DNA of 64,000 bases from Physcomitrium patens (GCF_000002425.4 NC_037254.1:13027756-13091755); one strand, 5' to 3'; shown: positions 14,231 to 29,177, counted from the first letter of the stretch. Program-made: numbers and translations. Notes: generated by a model from the letters alone, not told the origin.

Positions 14231-14268
<38 letters not shown>

Positions 14269-16750
14269 AACAAAGAGAATGAATTCAATTCTTTACAAAC
14301 TATGAAAACTATAATTTCCTTTGTAAATTCCATCAAATGTAAAATTAATGTTCAATTGTCTATAAGCTAGATCAAAATAACATTTTTTTTATATAATAAA
14401 AAAACATCAATGAATGAAGTAACAAAACAACAAAATCTAAACCACTAAATACTTATCTGAAAAAACCTAAAATAGATTTCCTCCATGATTACCATAATGT
14501 ACGTACTATAATTTTTTATAGAAACAATTTGATTTCGAAGGTTTCTAGAATTTTATATGGTTAATTTTAATTCAAATTAGGAATAATAAAATACAACCAT
14601 TCCTTACAAGACATAGAACTATATTGTTTAAAGAAGATATAATTATTTTATATACACAAAGTATGCTTATAAATTTATCAAGATTAAGTATATCAAAAAT
14701 TATATAAAACTATTAAAGTTGATTAATTTAATAAATAATAATTAATAAAAAATGAATATATATATATATATATAGTATAAAAAAATCTAACTACATTATA
14801 AAAATTTCTGAATAAATTTGAAAATAATCAACTCATTTATTGTTTACAATAGTCTTTGCAATTGTTAAGGACAGACATCCTTTTATCACTGTTTTATTGA
14901 TAAACAAAAATTCCAACTATTGTTTGATCTTTCAGACAAAAAGATAGATTATTTTCTGATTATTAAAAACTTTTTTAGTTTAATGATGAATTTAAAAAGA
15001 GGAAAGAAAGAGGAAAAGAAAAAATAACTATTATGATCCTTTGAAGATAATTATTTAATTACAAATTTAAAAAAAGTTTAATTTTTTGTATGTAATTACA
15101 AGCACAAGAGAATATATATTTAAAAAAAGGAGAATATTTAAAGCAGTTTTTGATAGTATAATTAAGGTTATTTGCAAAATTGTTTTGTCATAAAACTGCA
15201 ATAAATTTCTAAAGTTATTATCTATATAAAAGTACAATACTAAAATATTTTACAATATATAAAAATATAAAATAAATAAAGAATTATATATAACATAACT
15301 ATAAATCTAATATATTTGATTTGGTTGTTGGAATATATAAACACAGTGTTCATTTACTATTTAAGGATACTTAATTAAATCTCCACAAATTAAATTAATT
15401 CTGCAAACCAATAGAAGTATGTTTGCATTAATTATCTTATATATTAAAATTAATTCAAATTTATTAAAAAAAATAAATTTAACATTACATTGTTTTAAAT
15501 TTTATTTAGAAAGTACTTGTTAATGTCTTGCTTGTATAAAATATATGTGTGTGTATATATGCATATTTTGTTATGTTGTCTCACAGTTATTACATTAAAA
15601 GAAATACAAAAAATTGGTTTCAAATTTTTTTACAATAATTTTTTTAAAAAGTGCTTTGTGTGTGTATTTATATTTATTTATATTTTAAATTTAAAATGTA
15701 CAGCAAGAATAAATTTAAAATATTCAATTGCATACTTGTGTATATTATTATTTCGAATAAAAAATGACTTCCAAAGTAAAGGTTTCAATGCTAGTAAGTA
15801 TCATTATTAGATGATTATTATATGCTAATAAAATTACTAAAAATGATGATATTTCAAAACGGTATGAATAAATAATTATCAAAGATTAAGTTTGTTAAAA
15901 TAATATTCATTTAGATAGAAACTAATTAATAATTCGATATATTAAGTTAATAAGTGTAGTGAAGCATTCCTTAAGATTGTAAGTGGATGATACATGAATG
16001 TTGATGGGAAAAATGTTGTTTTGAGTTAATAAAGTATACAATGTCTAATTATAATTAATGTATTTAACAGCTTTCAAAAACTCCATTGTCAAATTATGTG
16101 TTTGGTTCCTTTTAGATGATGAACCATATTCTTTCTTTTATTTTGAATCATATTTTTTTATACTAGTAATGAGTTGAAAGGCTAATTTTCTTGTGAATGG
16201 ATGACGCTTTTGTTTATTTCTTTCAGCAAGTGATATGGACATATATCGACCCAATCTAGTCAATTAATATGTAACAGATGTATAAACCGTTATAGAGTGG
16301 GATATCAAGGCAATTGATAACATCTACCAATGCATCCACCCAAATCCTAATGGATACACATGTAAAACAACAATAAATAAAATAAAAATAATAATAATCT
16401 CATTGCCAAGTTTTGACTGCATGTTGGTTTAGTTCAATGGTTGGTGCAAAATAAAGTATATTAATCACACGTGCTGTGCAAAATTCTTTTTTACACACTT
16501 TCATACAAAAGAGATCAAAATCTACAAAACAGCGCTTAAATTTTGATAAATCAACACTCTCATATCATAATATAAACCCTCTGTTAAAAAAAAATCATAT
16601 AATAATAAAATAAATAAATAAAATCATCTACTATTTATTTATTTATTTGTAAGTGTAGGTTGAAACCAATAATACATAAACAAACCTCGGTTCTATATTT
16701 TGCTGCAACACCACTTTCACTCCGCAAATTCTTTCAAAAGCTCTAACCCT
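13920..16750. other. Strongly AT-rich intergenic DNA, nothing recognised
   Basis: Almost entirely A and T with frequent stops in all frames. It contains (TA)n runs at about 14232-14262 and 14757-14775. No coding, RNA or element feature could be supported. Confidence 0.65.
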
Positions 16751-16767
16751 AATCTCAGCTTTTTCTT

Positions 16768-17091
16768 TTGTATGTGACCAATTGCTGGTTGCCGGATTTG
16801 AGTACCTCAGGAAGGGCTATTACACAGAGTGATCTTTCTACCACAGGCTTGGGGGTCCCAACTACAAACCCTTTGACCGTTAAAGCGGTAATAGGACTAC
16901 AATCAGCACCTCACCTTTATCCGAGCTCCTCCACTTTTCACCATGTGAAATGCCTGGGGTGCGGTCATAGGGAACACGGATCCAGGGCCATCCTGCAACC
17001 TGAGCATACCCATTTCCGTGCTGGCGCAACTTATGTGTATATATATATATATATATACATAGATAACAGTGATGACTTAGAATTCGAGTAA
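16768..17091 (+). other. Unrecognised 107-codon frame running into a (TA)n tract
   Basis: A GC-richer patch of about 280 bases carries a plus-strand frame of 107 codons whose last 25 or so codons are the (TA)n repeat and following A/T-rich DNA. The non-repetitive part contains CLGCGHREHG, with two Cys and two His, but this matches no standard finger spacing I know. It may be a truncated relic rather than a gene. Confidence 0.2.
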
Positions 17092-17772
17092 ATATAATAT
17101 TTACTTCTATTTTTAAAATTTTAAAATTTCTGGAGTATACTAAATATATATATATATATTTAAAACTACTTTTATTAGCTCATGAGTATAAAATATGTTT
17201 TATATCGATCAATGTTTTTATAACTAAGAATACATATTATGCAAGATCTGTTCAAGATTTTACATTATCTAACATAATTTGAAAAAGTTAGGCAGCATAC
17301 GTTATATAAATTTCTCAAAACAACGGGTGTATGTATCGTGAAAACTTATTTATTTATTTATTTACTATTTTGATAATGTTTACAGAAAATTTACATTTAG
17401 GTTATTGTATCAAAACTTTCTTTTTAAATAATATGTACATAGATATTAGGCAACTTTTTTTAAAAAATTATTGCCACTTTTCATGTTCCAATGTCATTGC
17501 AGTGTCGTAGTACCACATCAACAAGTTGAATACCCCAATTTTCGTATTCATGAACTACACAATCGAACTGAACGTACAAAAACATTAAAACCCTAGCTGT
17601 AATTGCTTAGATAATAAGCAAAATCATGATCGTTACTTTTCCTTGTTGCCTCGTTTAATCTCTTTTGCAATAAGAAGAAATATACACGTTCGAAAGCCTT
17701 TCTTGAACATCAAAATCTATCAAAAAAGAAAAATAGAGAAAGAAAATAACTGCTATCACTTTTACGTCTTTC

Positions 17773-17807
<35 letters not shown>

Positions 17808-17990
17808 TATCCACGCTGTTCAATATTTCCTGTTTCTGGACTGTCAGGAACATCAAAGCATTATAGACTGTAAATGGTGCAATTGTTGATTTTATAAACA
17901 TGGACCCATCTATAACACTGGTGGTGATTTTTTGCAAGCACGCATCGCTCTTCGTAGAACACAGTGTGTTATTAAGAAGATTCTGATTTC
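17092..17990. other. AT-rich intergenic DNA, nothing recognised
   Basis: A (TA)n/(CA)n microsatellite lies at about 17774-17806. No gene is visible. Confidence 0.6.
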
Positions 17991-17999
17991 TAATGAAAT

Positions 18000-19420
18000 T
18001 TGGTGAACAGAAATTTGGTGTAGTATACTTGGCTACAATCTCGTGTTCAAATCAAGTTTTACAGTTCGGCGATGTATGGATGCTAGACAATGGAAGCCGA
18101 GCAGGCCTGCTTGAGCCTCTCAGATTGCCCGCGGCGTCCGCGGTGGCGTCAACAGTGGACTCATGCACGACATGGAGCTGGATCGAACCGCGTTTGTTCT
18201 AACCCCGATAGCTGATCGGAAGCATTGTCGAGCTAGTGACAGACTGAAGAAGAAAATCAGTCCGCTGGAACGCATATTTGTGCTTATCGACGTTGTGAGT
18301 TTGCAATGGAGAAACAGCTTCATCTAATCGCAGTCTGCGGGATGAGTCGTTGCGTAACTGAAGGTCGAGCGCATCGACCAGGTGAGGGTCCTCCAGTCAG
18401 TCTATTTCAGGTGTCAGCGCATCCATCAAGATGATATTCCGGACTCGAGCAACTTGAATTGTTTGAAGGCAGTGATTTTTCAGATCTTTCTGCGACTGGC
18501 GCGTCAACTCGGCACAGTAACAAGGGCCCTATAGCTGTTTCGGTAAATCGAAGGCCACGAGGATGTAACCTAACCTCCTACTTTCAGTGATGCGGATTCC
18601 GGGTGATTGATACCGATGACTGGCAGGTTGAATCCACCAATCAGTGAGACACCCTCCCGAATGAAATTTTCGATCTTAATTTCCAATACCTGGCCGATCT
18701 TCACGCTCTGTTTCATAGGACTTGGATCTAGCCTCTGGATTCATGACGACATTGCAGAAGGATCCATCCATTAAGATGACTATTTCAAAGTTTTGTCAGA
18801 AGTACACCCTCAATTCAACATCGAACCACTGACGAAGCCACTGGTGTTCCATTTCTTCCAATCCCAAACCTCACAACCCAGATTCTCATTCACAGCATCT
18901 CGCTCCACTGATGCTTACGGAATTATTTTACCAGTCGCCGAAGATACCGCTACAAATCTCAACGCCCCGGGCCTCAACTCCATCGCTCGCCTGGTTACTT
19001 CACGGATCCCAACAGCTTTTTACTTTAACTTATCACCCAAATCACCAACTCGATCAAATTATTTCCCACGCTACCTGCAAGAGAATGCTCCACGCCCACC
19101 GTATTCCACAAGCACTTCGAGTAACAACACAAGTAACAACTCAAAACTGACAGAGTTTCTGATACCGGGTGCGGCATGCGGCGCAATCTCGTGGTCATGA
19201 CCAGCATCGATCGCTCCGTGCCGTTCAATTCAATCGTCGTCGTCGTCGTCGTCGGATCCGTGCACGAGACTCTTCAAACACTAGGTATATTTCTCTGACG
19301 AGGAGGAAACACGCGGCCCTGTCATCACTTGCGTGTGAATAGGGATAATTCCCGTCTTCGATGTAGGTGAGTATAATGCGTTCACACAAATATCACAACC
19401 AGGACATATTGCGACCAGGA
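18000..19420 (-). pseudogene. GC-rich island with a decayed, unrecognised coding relic
   Basis: The GC content is far above the flanks. On the minus strand, from about 19200 to 18000, long stretches read as protein interrupted by scattered TAG, TAA and TGA codons and a few frame changes. The best parts include EVWDWKKWNTSGFVSG (near 18870), KIGQVLEIKIENFIREG (near 18690) and HNVDKHKYAFQRTDFLLQSV (near 18260). I recognise no family. The pattern fits a long gene, perhaps foreign or element-derived, that has decayed in place. A (CGT)n run lies near 19230. Confidence 0.3.
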
Positions 19421-19506
19421 ATCAGTCAAGCTCGTGTGAAAAGGTACCTGATGTGCACCTGCTCGAATGGTCGGTCATTAAAGGATGCCTCAACGGCAGT
19501 TGCGTC

Positions 19507-19537
<31 letters not shown>

Positions 19538-21400
19538 TATCTTTTTAATAAATGTAATTGCAATAGTTTGAAGGAGAGCATGACTAACTTCACAATGTTG
19601 TATTTTTTTTAACATTTTTTTTAATAAAGGTACTTTTACTATTTAAATACTTGAAAAACATTGGTATATCATGTAAAGATAAATCTTGAAGTCATTGCTT
19701 ATGATATTAAGTAATTGAAGCACAAGTTTTTGATGTGTAGATGTAACTTTGTTTCATGGACACATGTTCAACTCTAAACAATCAACAAATATCTAAAAGC
19801 ATGATTTTGTTAAGAAAATCAGTTCAAATAGCGAAACACATTCAAATCTTATCATGGTATGGGGTTGTGAAATAACAGGTAATGCAATCGAAAATCATGA
19901 CAACGTGGGTTATGTTCAAGTGTACCTTAAAAAGTCGAAACTCGATATTATTTATTGAGTGTGTGTGTCTAGAATGCCCTTGTATGCCAATTTGTGTCAC
20001 CAAAATTAGTCTTGTTGCATCCTTTTTGGCTTTGTTCTTTCTTTCTCTTTAGCTTCGCTCCCCTCCAAAGTATGTGGACTGGCATTCAATGGTGCTTTTG
20101 TGGTCATATTTAGCCCCCAAATTGCTGTGGCTTTTCTTTTTCTCCCGGAGGTGGGGGAGGCAGAAAGATCCTCTTTATCTTTATCTTCACATTTTTGCTT
20201 TTTGATTGGGAAGTGAGCCATTCCCCTGGTCGACCAATTCTCACTGCGCACGAAGCTACCTCTCTCCTTCGTTCGGCGTCTCGAGGTCCCAATCCAGATG
20301 TCATGAAATATTACATAGTCCAATTATAGCATCTAGAATATTCGTTCTTTAGGTGGGAAATGTGTTTGAAGCCCAGCTTTTCTTGATATTAGCCACAATG
20401 GATGAACGTCAGGAAGATGATGGATGAGTCGTTGGATGGATGAATGCAAGATTCCCCTAGCTTTATAAGTCGGGTGATTTTATTAAATTTCTTAGAACAT
20501 ACTTTACCAAAGGAAATGAATGTTCATGGATTGATGTAGCAATGAAAATACTTCCTTTTTTCCATGTCCCCACAAATGTTAAGGTACTGTTTCTTAATTA
20601 ACTAAAATTCCACTTTGTTTCCTTTTTCTCGTACAAATACTTGATTTTTTATTTTTATTTTTATTTTTAAAGGGGAACATTCTAGATTTTCACAAATGGG
20701 TATCAACTCTACTGTATGAATGAAATGAGATACAAGTTCATTGGAGAGTGATAATTGAAAAATTGTGAGTTAAGGAAGATAGAAAAAACACGTGGTACTA
20801 TTTTAACTCAAAGCAGAATAGGCCCCACAAATCTACGGGGTGTAATCGTTAGAGGTTTGGAGAGATTACTTTTGAATCCAAGGGCAGCCAACAAAATAAT
20901 TGTTTACATTTCAAAGATTGTAAATGTGTCTACATATACATTTTTTATTGATCTTTAAATGGGAAAAATTAAACAAGCGTTGGAGGGTAGTTTTACCATA
21001 CTTTGAAATATTTTCCATTCCAGAAACCACATTCATTTGATTTTTATCATTGGATACTTTATTTATTGCTTATTGTTAAGAATATATGGTTTGATTTGGT
21101 AATTAATTTAAATAAATATATTTTATGTTACATTAAACCCATCCATAAAAAGAGGAGTATAAGCATAAGGTTTTGCCAATTACTACAAACAAATTTTGAA
21201 TACATGTGGTAAATGGATTGATGGTCCCCATGCCCTAAAAGAACAAATTGAATACCACTCAAAAGAGATTAACTCAAAAGGGCCATGATAAGCCGATTAA
21301 AGTAACCTTCGTTATAAGTGGAAACCTTGACTACCAGATATTGTCTCGTTCATATTATGCAACATTAGAGGGTGATTTGCATTAAGATATGATAAAAAAG
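19421..21400. other. AT-rich intergenic DNA, no gene supported
   Basis: A (TA)n run lies at 19513-19537. A minus-strand frame of 105 codons at 20006-20323 is Lys/Arg-rich, without a recognised domain or splice context, and I do not call it a gene. Confidence 0.5.
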
Positions 21401-24400
21401 AAAATCCCTTCTTATAATACCATTCGAACACTCAATTCGTGAAGAAGTGTGCTGACTTTGAATATCTCCTCGGGTAACTGGCCAATCAGTTTGCAAAATG
21501 ACTCAGGGATTGACCCTGCTAAGATGCTAAAAGACGATCCTATTATGAAACTTCATCGAACAGTAATTTAGACATCGTGATAGCCAACTTTCTGCACACC
21601 TATTGACAGGGTTAATGAACAATAAAGCCAAGGATTGGAATGTTTCAAAAAGGCTTCCAATTATGACCATGTTTCCAGTGCAGAACAACAATTCGTCACT
21701 TAGTGATCCAAGTGAAATGACAACCTACCATCAGTGTCACAATACCGTATAGACCAAGTTCCCTCTTCAGAGAAAGGACCGCTAAGATAAACTACAGCTT
21801 TACTCAAGGTTTGACACAAGTGAACACGATTCTCGAGGGCTCCGGGAAAATGATCGTCCTACAAGAAATTCCTTACTAGTTTAAGAAGCTGAATGTTTGT
21901 GACCGCCTCGAAGCCAAAGACAAACAAACTAACTAACCAACAGGTATAATATACAACGGGAAGTCCGACTGAATACGAAACGACAGCTTGGTGCAAGCCA
22001 GGACAATCAGTGCTCACGCTACATAGTTTTGTTTCAACGACTGATGAGACTCAACGTTTCTTCACATTTAAAATTTCCAACTGCAATTTCCCAAACATTG
22101 TTGACAGTCAAATATAAAAGGGAAAGTCCAACATTAAGTGGGTGTACTTCCTCATGTATACCGAGTATCACTTTAATGAGCATTGTTTCCTAACGTGACA
22201 CATTGGTGAGATACCTTACCATCAATGCAAAACATCAATTATAATCTAGTCTAACGAAGGCAGAACATACCGGGAAACAGCTCTGACAGCAATAAGTAAC
22301 ATCTGTCAGCAACCTTACAGTATTCTTTGAGCTTGATATTTCCCTACACAAACACTTCTGAATCAATCCATGCTTAGCTTGGAAAGTCAGTGCTCACTCT
22401 TTAAAAACTCCAATCAACTTACGTCCTTTCTGTGGCATCTTTCGGCAGCCAACGCAGCTGCAGCCCTAGTTTGATAGAAGCTGAAGCCCTGAAAAGTGCT
22501 TCAAACAACCACACCACCGCTTACTATCACTATGTTGGTACCAACGTCGGATACGAGCTTCACAAGGTTGATGTCGAATCCTTGCCTTTGACCTGTGACC
22601 AGAGATGTGTTACTGGAATTGAGTAGCAAGTCACGACCATCAAAAGACCGCAATATTCCTTAGAGTAGATAGGAATACATAACCGTCAAGGTTCTGCTTC
22701 CATAAACAGCACTAGACTCACATGAGCTTTTCACTTTTCACAAACTATTTCCCCCATCTTAAAACAGTATATCTGACAATTTACAGACAGCAGAACCTAA
22801 ACACATTTCCAATGTCAAAAAATTGTTAACCACTAAGTCACTGAGGTGGAGCACTTATTCGAAGATTTATTTCTAGTTCTAAAAGAACTTGGCAACGCAC
22901 GGTTTCATGTCCATAGCTGTCTCTACTTTTACGAAGAATACGTTTGAATTTATTTGAGCACAAAGAAGAATGTAGCTTCAGCTTACGCGACTGCATCGAC
23001 AATCTTGAAACAATTAATTGTGTCAGCAAGAAGCAGAATTGAAGAAGGCGCATGAGCAATTGAAAGACTCAAACTGGCTTTGCATTCCGCACATACTGCC
23101 AAGCAGATCAATGGAAGTATTAGAAACAAATCATTAGGACAGAAGGAGGAATAGAAAAAATCCATCTAGTCGGAATTGATACAATTCAAACGAATATTCC
23201 AAACACAAATATTCTGAACTGCTTTAGTCAGCTCATAAGCTCCTGTGAGTCTCCTGCAGCGGGCATCGCAGACCTGCCGGCAGATGACATAGAAACCAGT
23301 GTGTAGACTGTGATACTAGATCTGCTGGTTCGATTTGCAACACGTAAAATAAATTGTATGACAGGGAAACCACGACATGAAGTACCGTGCACTGATACCA
23401 AGCGAACTTCTCACTTTGGGCCTACTTCTTAGACTTCAACAATTTTATAGGGCACTTCCAAAGCATCTTTCATGTACAACCTTACTGGATCTACACTGAC
23501 AACCACAGCCAGCGCGTGCCACTCACGTCATCCTTGTGATTGACAGTAAGAAGCTAGTAATCAATGACTTAACTAATCATTCATCTCGCGTACAAGCCAT
23601 TTATTCTACATTCTCTTCGTTACTTTAATCACAAACAATTTAGGATTCTGGTTGTAGCAAATTCGAACCATTGGGAAAAAGTCTATTACGCTGAAATACC
23701 ATTTTTTTCTTCTTTCTGTTGAGGACACACGAATGAAGATCTTCAACGGTTTATGTGTCACCTACGAGATTCAGTAACAAGTGGTCTACAGTAGACAATA
23801 AATCTACTCAAAATCACGAGAGAGCTGAAGGTGAACAAAACGAAATGTGTTACTTAGACTATGCAACCCAATGCAAGACATTTGGAATATCTAAAAGATA
23901 GTAAACCTGCGGAAGAGCACGGAAAGTGTCTACAAGAAATACTAGCTCGCTCTACTCACATCACATACGAGAGAGAGAAAATACATATAAAACGTAAAGC
24001 ACCGTTGTGAAACATAACAGATCATACCTGATTTTAGAAACATAGGGAATCTGTTCCAAGCTGCTCTTCCCTGACCTGAACAAAGTGGAGAAAGGTTCGA
24101 ACGATCACCTGTCAACAGAAGTTTCACGTTTGTCAATTCTTCAGTGACTTTCATGACTCTAAAGATCAAATGAAATTTTCTTAGGTTTTATGACAAGTGC
24201 AGTGGCTTCATATTAATAACGTGGAGCGACGAGCTCATTGAAAGATGTGCACTATAACTGAGAACCAAAACTATTAATACGTGATTCCAAAAGATCAGGT
24301 ACAGTACCCCTGAGCGGAGACACCCCTCAGCAGCATAAACAGCACCATATCGGCAAAATATTTTGTCACTTCCAAATCTGAAATACGCAGAAGCCACTTA

Positions 24401-27060
24401 TATGTGTGAATAAGATCGATGAACGTGTGTCACAAAGATGTAGATGGCAACTCAACGTTAAAATGGCAAGATCAACTTAAGGAAGACATGAAACGAAATG
24501 TGAGGAAACTCTAGAAACGCTCTGACTGGGTATCAGATACAATCCACAGCGTGATGCAAGCTAAATGAACTGACGATTGAAATTTATCTCTATCTGTGCA
24601 GAACATCTTTGCGAATCTCCCCTGCACAACTCATTGAGAAATACTCTAATCTTCTCACGGCTATGAGCTACTCTCGGTTGAACTGCAAGTTTTATCTCTT
24701 CATAATCCTGAACATTTGTTTATTTTCCTGACAAAAAGTATAAAAAGAAAGCAAAAAAGCACTAGCTGGAAATGCCAATCATCTCCACCTATGTGGTAAA
24801 GAAACGTCTTCAGTACAATAGCCAAGTACTCACATAACGAACCGCCCATTAGGATCAGTGGAGTCGGAGATTCCGCCACCCACTATAAGATGCCCAAAGA
24901 ATTGCTCTGGAGTTTGCTTAAGAACCTGCACCAGATATATCTATCAAATGCCTAATAAATCCTCAGATATAGTCGAGAACACCAGTAAACGAAAATACTA
25001 ATGTAGGTACCTCCAGCGTCGGCATTTGACCTTATGAAAAATCTTGAAAACTGGTAATATTCAGAAAGATAACCTACCAAAACTATAAATGAAAATCTCA
25101 AGAATCAAGAGGGCGTCTTTTAAGAAAATCACTGAAATAACCTTAACCTTAATGATCACTTCTGAAATACCGTGCAAATTGCTCAATATTGCAGCCAGTT
25201 GCAATTTCAAGATTAAGGTTAGTAGCAGCGGTATTCATCTCAAAAGCTTCCCACGACTGACGATATCATAGAGTAATGTTTCTCCCATGATTTTTGAAAC
25301 GTGGCAGAATCATAACTTATAAGAAAACCTAACAAAATCTGCAGTCATTTTCCAATCACTGCCTCAACTAATAATGTTGACGGTTATAGAAGACAGCGTA
25401 AGTCCTTTGCTCCATTTTACCTGGTAGACAAACTAGGTACTCCCCAGAACCTCAGGAAATAAAAATATTATCCAGCACCATGAACAGCATTAGCTGCTGC
25501 AGCGATTTGGTCTTATAGCAAGAAGTTGACGACTCGATAATGGAGGAAGACAAGATCCTGAAAAGTGGAAAAGTACCAAGGTCGCTCTCCTAACTGTGGT
25601 CGAACAAGCGCTATAATCATAACTAATACCAAGAAACGGCCAATCGTGCACAATATATGCTACACGCATAACCCCCATCCAGTCGAATACATTGCTAACA
25701 ACCAAACTGCAGACGAAGCGCAATACCAACCGCATGAAGTACCTAGTTGAGACTGAAATAGAATCCAATTGAAATGTTTCCTAATACTGCGATAAGCTTT
25801 AGAGCACTGACTACATATACTCATATACGTACTGTTTGAGGTGAGATATTGTCAATATACAAACGAACTACTCAACTCAGAAATAAAAACGGAGCCAGTG
25901 TAGTTGATTTAGGAAATTATTAAGTTGACATTCAACCTTTCGCTTTCAGAACTACAGTCGAACACACCCGGAAAAATGAACCAATTTTCTTGGATTATGT
26001 CGTGAGGTTCATTAATCTGAAAAGCTACGTTAATCTAATGTTCTTGCGAGAGTTGAACCTAAGATAATAGTTTCATGAATTCAGATGATATCCACCTGCA
26101 AGCCTCTCTACAGCTAAATATTGGACGAAGATAATCACCTCACGCGAGTTGAAGCCAGGAAGCTGGATGCTACTACGGAAACAAGAATATCAATCAATCA
26201 AAAAGAGAGAAAAAAGGCAGTTAAATATCCCTCCCGAACACTCCAATTGACACCGGAGTGAGACACTCCAAGCAATATGTTATTCACTGAAGTTCAAGAC
26301 CCGTGGTTCTGAAACATCAGCAGAAACTGCATCAACATGTTGATTTTCACCAAACGCAGAAATGGCGCAAGAGAGAAAATGACGATTGTGAGCTTCGTCA
26401 TTTCCGAACCTCGTCACATCCAGCACAAAGTTTCTGACAACCAGCACAGATCAGCGATTTCAGCTAAAACAAAAGGTCAGTGACAGAGAAGAGTCGCGAA
26501 AGCAGTGGGAGAGCACCACCAGCGGCAGAGCTAAGTTAGAATTCGGGAAAGCATGAGAAATAGAGATGGAAGCCAGTTGCGAGGAGGGAGAGAGCACACA
26601 GCGCAAAGCAATGACCATGGCTACCCAGCGCACGAGACAGAAGATTGGAAAAACCTGCTAAGAGTGATAGAAAATGTGCAGACAGCGTCGGTGCAACAGG
26701 AGTGATCATGCGAGAGTAGCGAAGAGTAAAGACAATCCCCGGCACCAGCAAACGATGCGCCACGACCACGACGAAGCCATCCCTCGCATGAAATTCCCGA
26801 AATTTTCACAAGGGACGGAAGCCTTGATCGAACGACCGGCATAGGGACAGCGGAGCAGCGAGTGTGAAGAGGGCAGGCTTGGGGCTAAAGCGGCTCCTCA
26901 TAGCAAACTGAGATGAACGTGGAGATGGAATATCATCCGGATATCCGGATGAGAACCTGCACATATGCCCGGATACAAAAACTCGATACCCTGGGGGAGT
27001 TCCTTTACCTGGCCAATATCTCCTCCAATCAGGAGTGAATATTACATAAATCTTGTATAG
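21400..27060 (-). other. Moderately GC-rich block with exon-like segments, possible intron-rich gene
   Basis: The block is clearly richer in GC than its flanks and contains minus-strand segments bounded by good splice signals. The best pair is 24834-24925 (CAG acceptor, GTGAGT donor) followed by a segment starting at 24707 after TTCAG. Joined, they stay in frame and read GISDSTDPNGRFVMDYEEIK across the junction. Other candidates are 25171-25256 (SWEAFEMNTAATN), 24308-24377 and about 24000-24140. The 5' end could be the CT-rich leader around 26400-26850. I recognise no protein family. Some putative introns between candidates would be under 40 bp, which argues against part of this model, and in-frame TAA codons occur around 25500, so a pseudogene or non-coding transcript is equally possible. 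Confidence 0.3.
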
Positions 27061-28771
27061 CATTCTGTCTAAGAAAATATGTCAAAATGTACTTCAAATA
27101 TTCTCGTTTCACAGGTACGTATGAAATGAAGTTATTCCGATATATTGTGCATTTTCCACAGCTGTAGCACAAGAATGTGATTGATGCATCCCATGTTTTG
27201 AGATTTGGTGTCATATCATTGCCAACTTCAAATGAAGAAATACACCATTCAATATTTTTGCATATGATTTAAATTTCTATTAGGTGATCATTAAATACTA
27301 CACAACGGCAGATTAGTTCATTCGTGTCCTGTACTCCTCAACATTTACAAATATTTTTCTTTCCAGGCGTTATTTATATATATTCCTATTGAACCACTGT
27401 TTCATTTTAATAAAAAACAGCTAGAATATAGAGGTTCCACACCAGTATCTTTATGTTAACAAGAAATGAAGCTGTTATCACCAGTAATCATAGTGCTCGA
27501 GCTCGATTTAAAAGCACATTGATGATTGATATCTCAAAGAATAAACAATACAAATGATGATACCTATCCACGAATAGTAAATACATTTTCACAAAACAAC
27601 ATCAAGCATCAATAACGTACTCTACAGAACATTATGCCCTTAATCCATGAGAAGGTTCCATGTTGTACACAATTACCCTGTCTTGACAATATATACTCTC
27701 TGAATCTAATTGAATGTTGATAGGATACAACTTTGATTTACATTTAGTCTCAATTTGTTACCAACCTAGAAAAACATGGTCATACTGAAAAAACACACAT
27801 ATGTATCAAACAACGCCTTGTAGATATATTTCTAAGCATATAGAACTAACCAACCGCACACACACAAAAATTAAAAGTAGAAAAGTAAAAAGTAATACAA
27901 ACAATTATATATATATATATATATATGCATTCGGAATATAGAAAACTGGAATTAAACATACATGCTTACATTGATCCAAAAACAACATGATCAAATAATC
28001 TCAGTGGCATCTCAAAGAATGCCACCTGCTCTATTTCTGTTCATTGTTGTGTATGATAAATTCACTTCTGTGAGTAGTGGGTCTACATACACAGAGACCC
28101 TCTCTCTCTCACACACACACACAATACATTAAAGACAGAAAAAAATATGCCTCCAAGCCAAGTAAAGCAACACTAAAACTATAAATACTACCAAATAAAG
28201 AAAAAAAGAAAAAAGAAGCAATCCAATAGAACACATGACAGAGGCTAAAATTTTACTCGTAAACGTATGTTCATGAATTCTAAATTCAACCTAAACACAT
28301 ATGGACAACATTCTCCAAAACTTATCCATTTTATAATAACGTTCATTGTACAACATCAAAAGTACTAAACATCAACTAGCTTCCTGATCATTCACCTGTA
28401 GCATTTACAGATAACAATAATAATATTTAAGCTTGTCATCTTCAACACTAGAAAATCTTTGAACTTAGAAACAATTGGGGTCACCTCTGACAAAATAACG
28501 AACATCCTTCTGAAAACAACAACAACAAGCACATGGAAGAAGAGACAGCAGTAGGGTGTCGCCCCACCCGGCAAACGAGAAAGCATCAAGTGACTGTAGG
28601 TGCAGTCAGTGATTGGAATATTTTAGCACTCCACAATTCCACGAATGTGCATACACACAGATTGGATGAAACAAGAAAGAATAAGTAGAAGAAGAAGATG
28701 AAGGAGAAAAGCTGGGCAGAATGAGAAGCATGATCTGAACAATGGGACCGAACTACAGCTTTCTTCACAAA
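27061..28771. other. AT-rich intergenic DNA before the inverted duplication
   Basis: No gene is seen. A (TA)n run lies at about 27907-27926 and a (CT)n-(CA)n tract at about 28100-28124. The sequence is unrelated to what flanks the other arm of the inverted duplication beyond 36925. Confidence 0.6.
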
Positions 28772-29177
28772 GCAATAGCAGCCTGCGTGGAACAGTTTCA
28801 TGACACACACCCTGAGAACCAACCCCACGTCCGCAGTGTTCCTTCTCCGTGAGCAGAAAGAGGAAGAATAGGAAGAAGAAACTGTGTCCACGACCGTGGG
28901 CACCACCGTTCCCCACACGAGGAACGTGAGCGTTCCCAGGCTGCAGTGCCGTGTGCCCTTGGATCGTCGTGGGCATTGATCAGCGGTCGGCGGCGTTGTG
29001 CGATGCACCGGCAGCATCGGATGGGTGAGGTTCGAGGAGCATGCAAAGCCTGGGCTTAGGGCTCAGCTGTCCGCTCTTGCCACCTTCGCATGAGAAGGGA
29101 GCGGTTGGTTGGGCCATGCAGCCGCCTCATCTGCCGCCGATCGACGCCGAGTGCCGCTGCCCCGCCTAAACCTGGAG

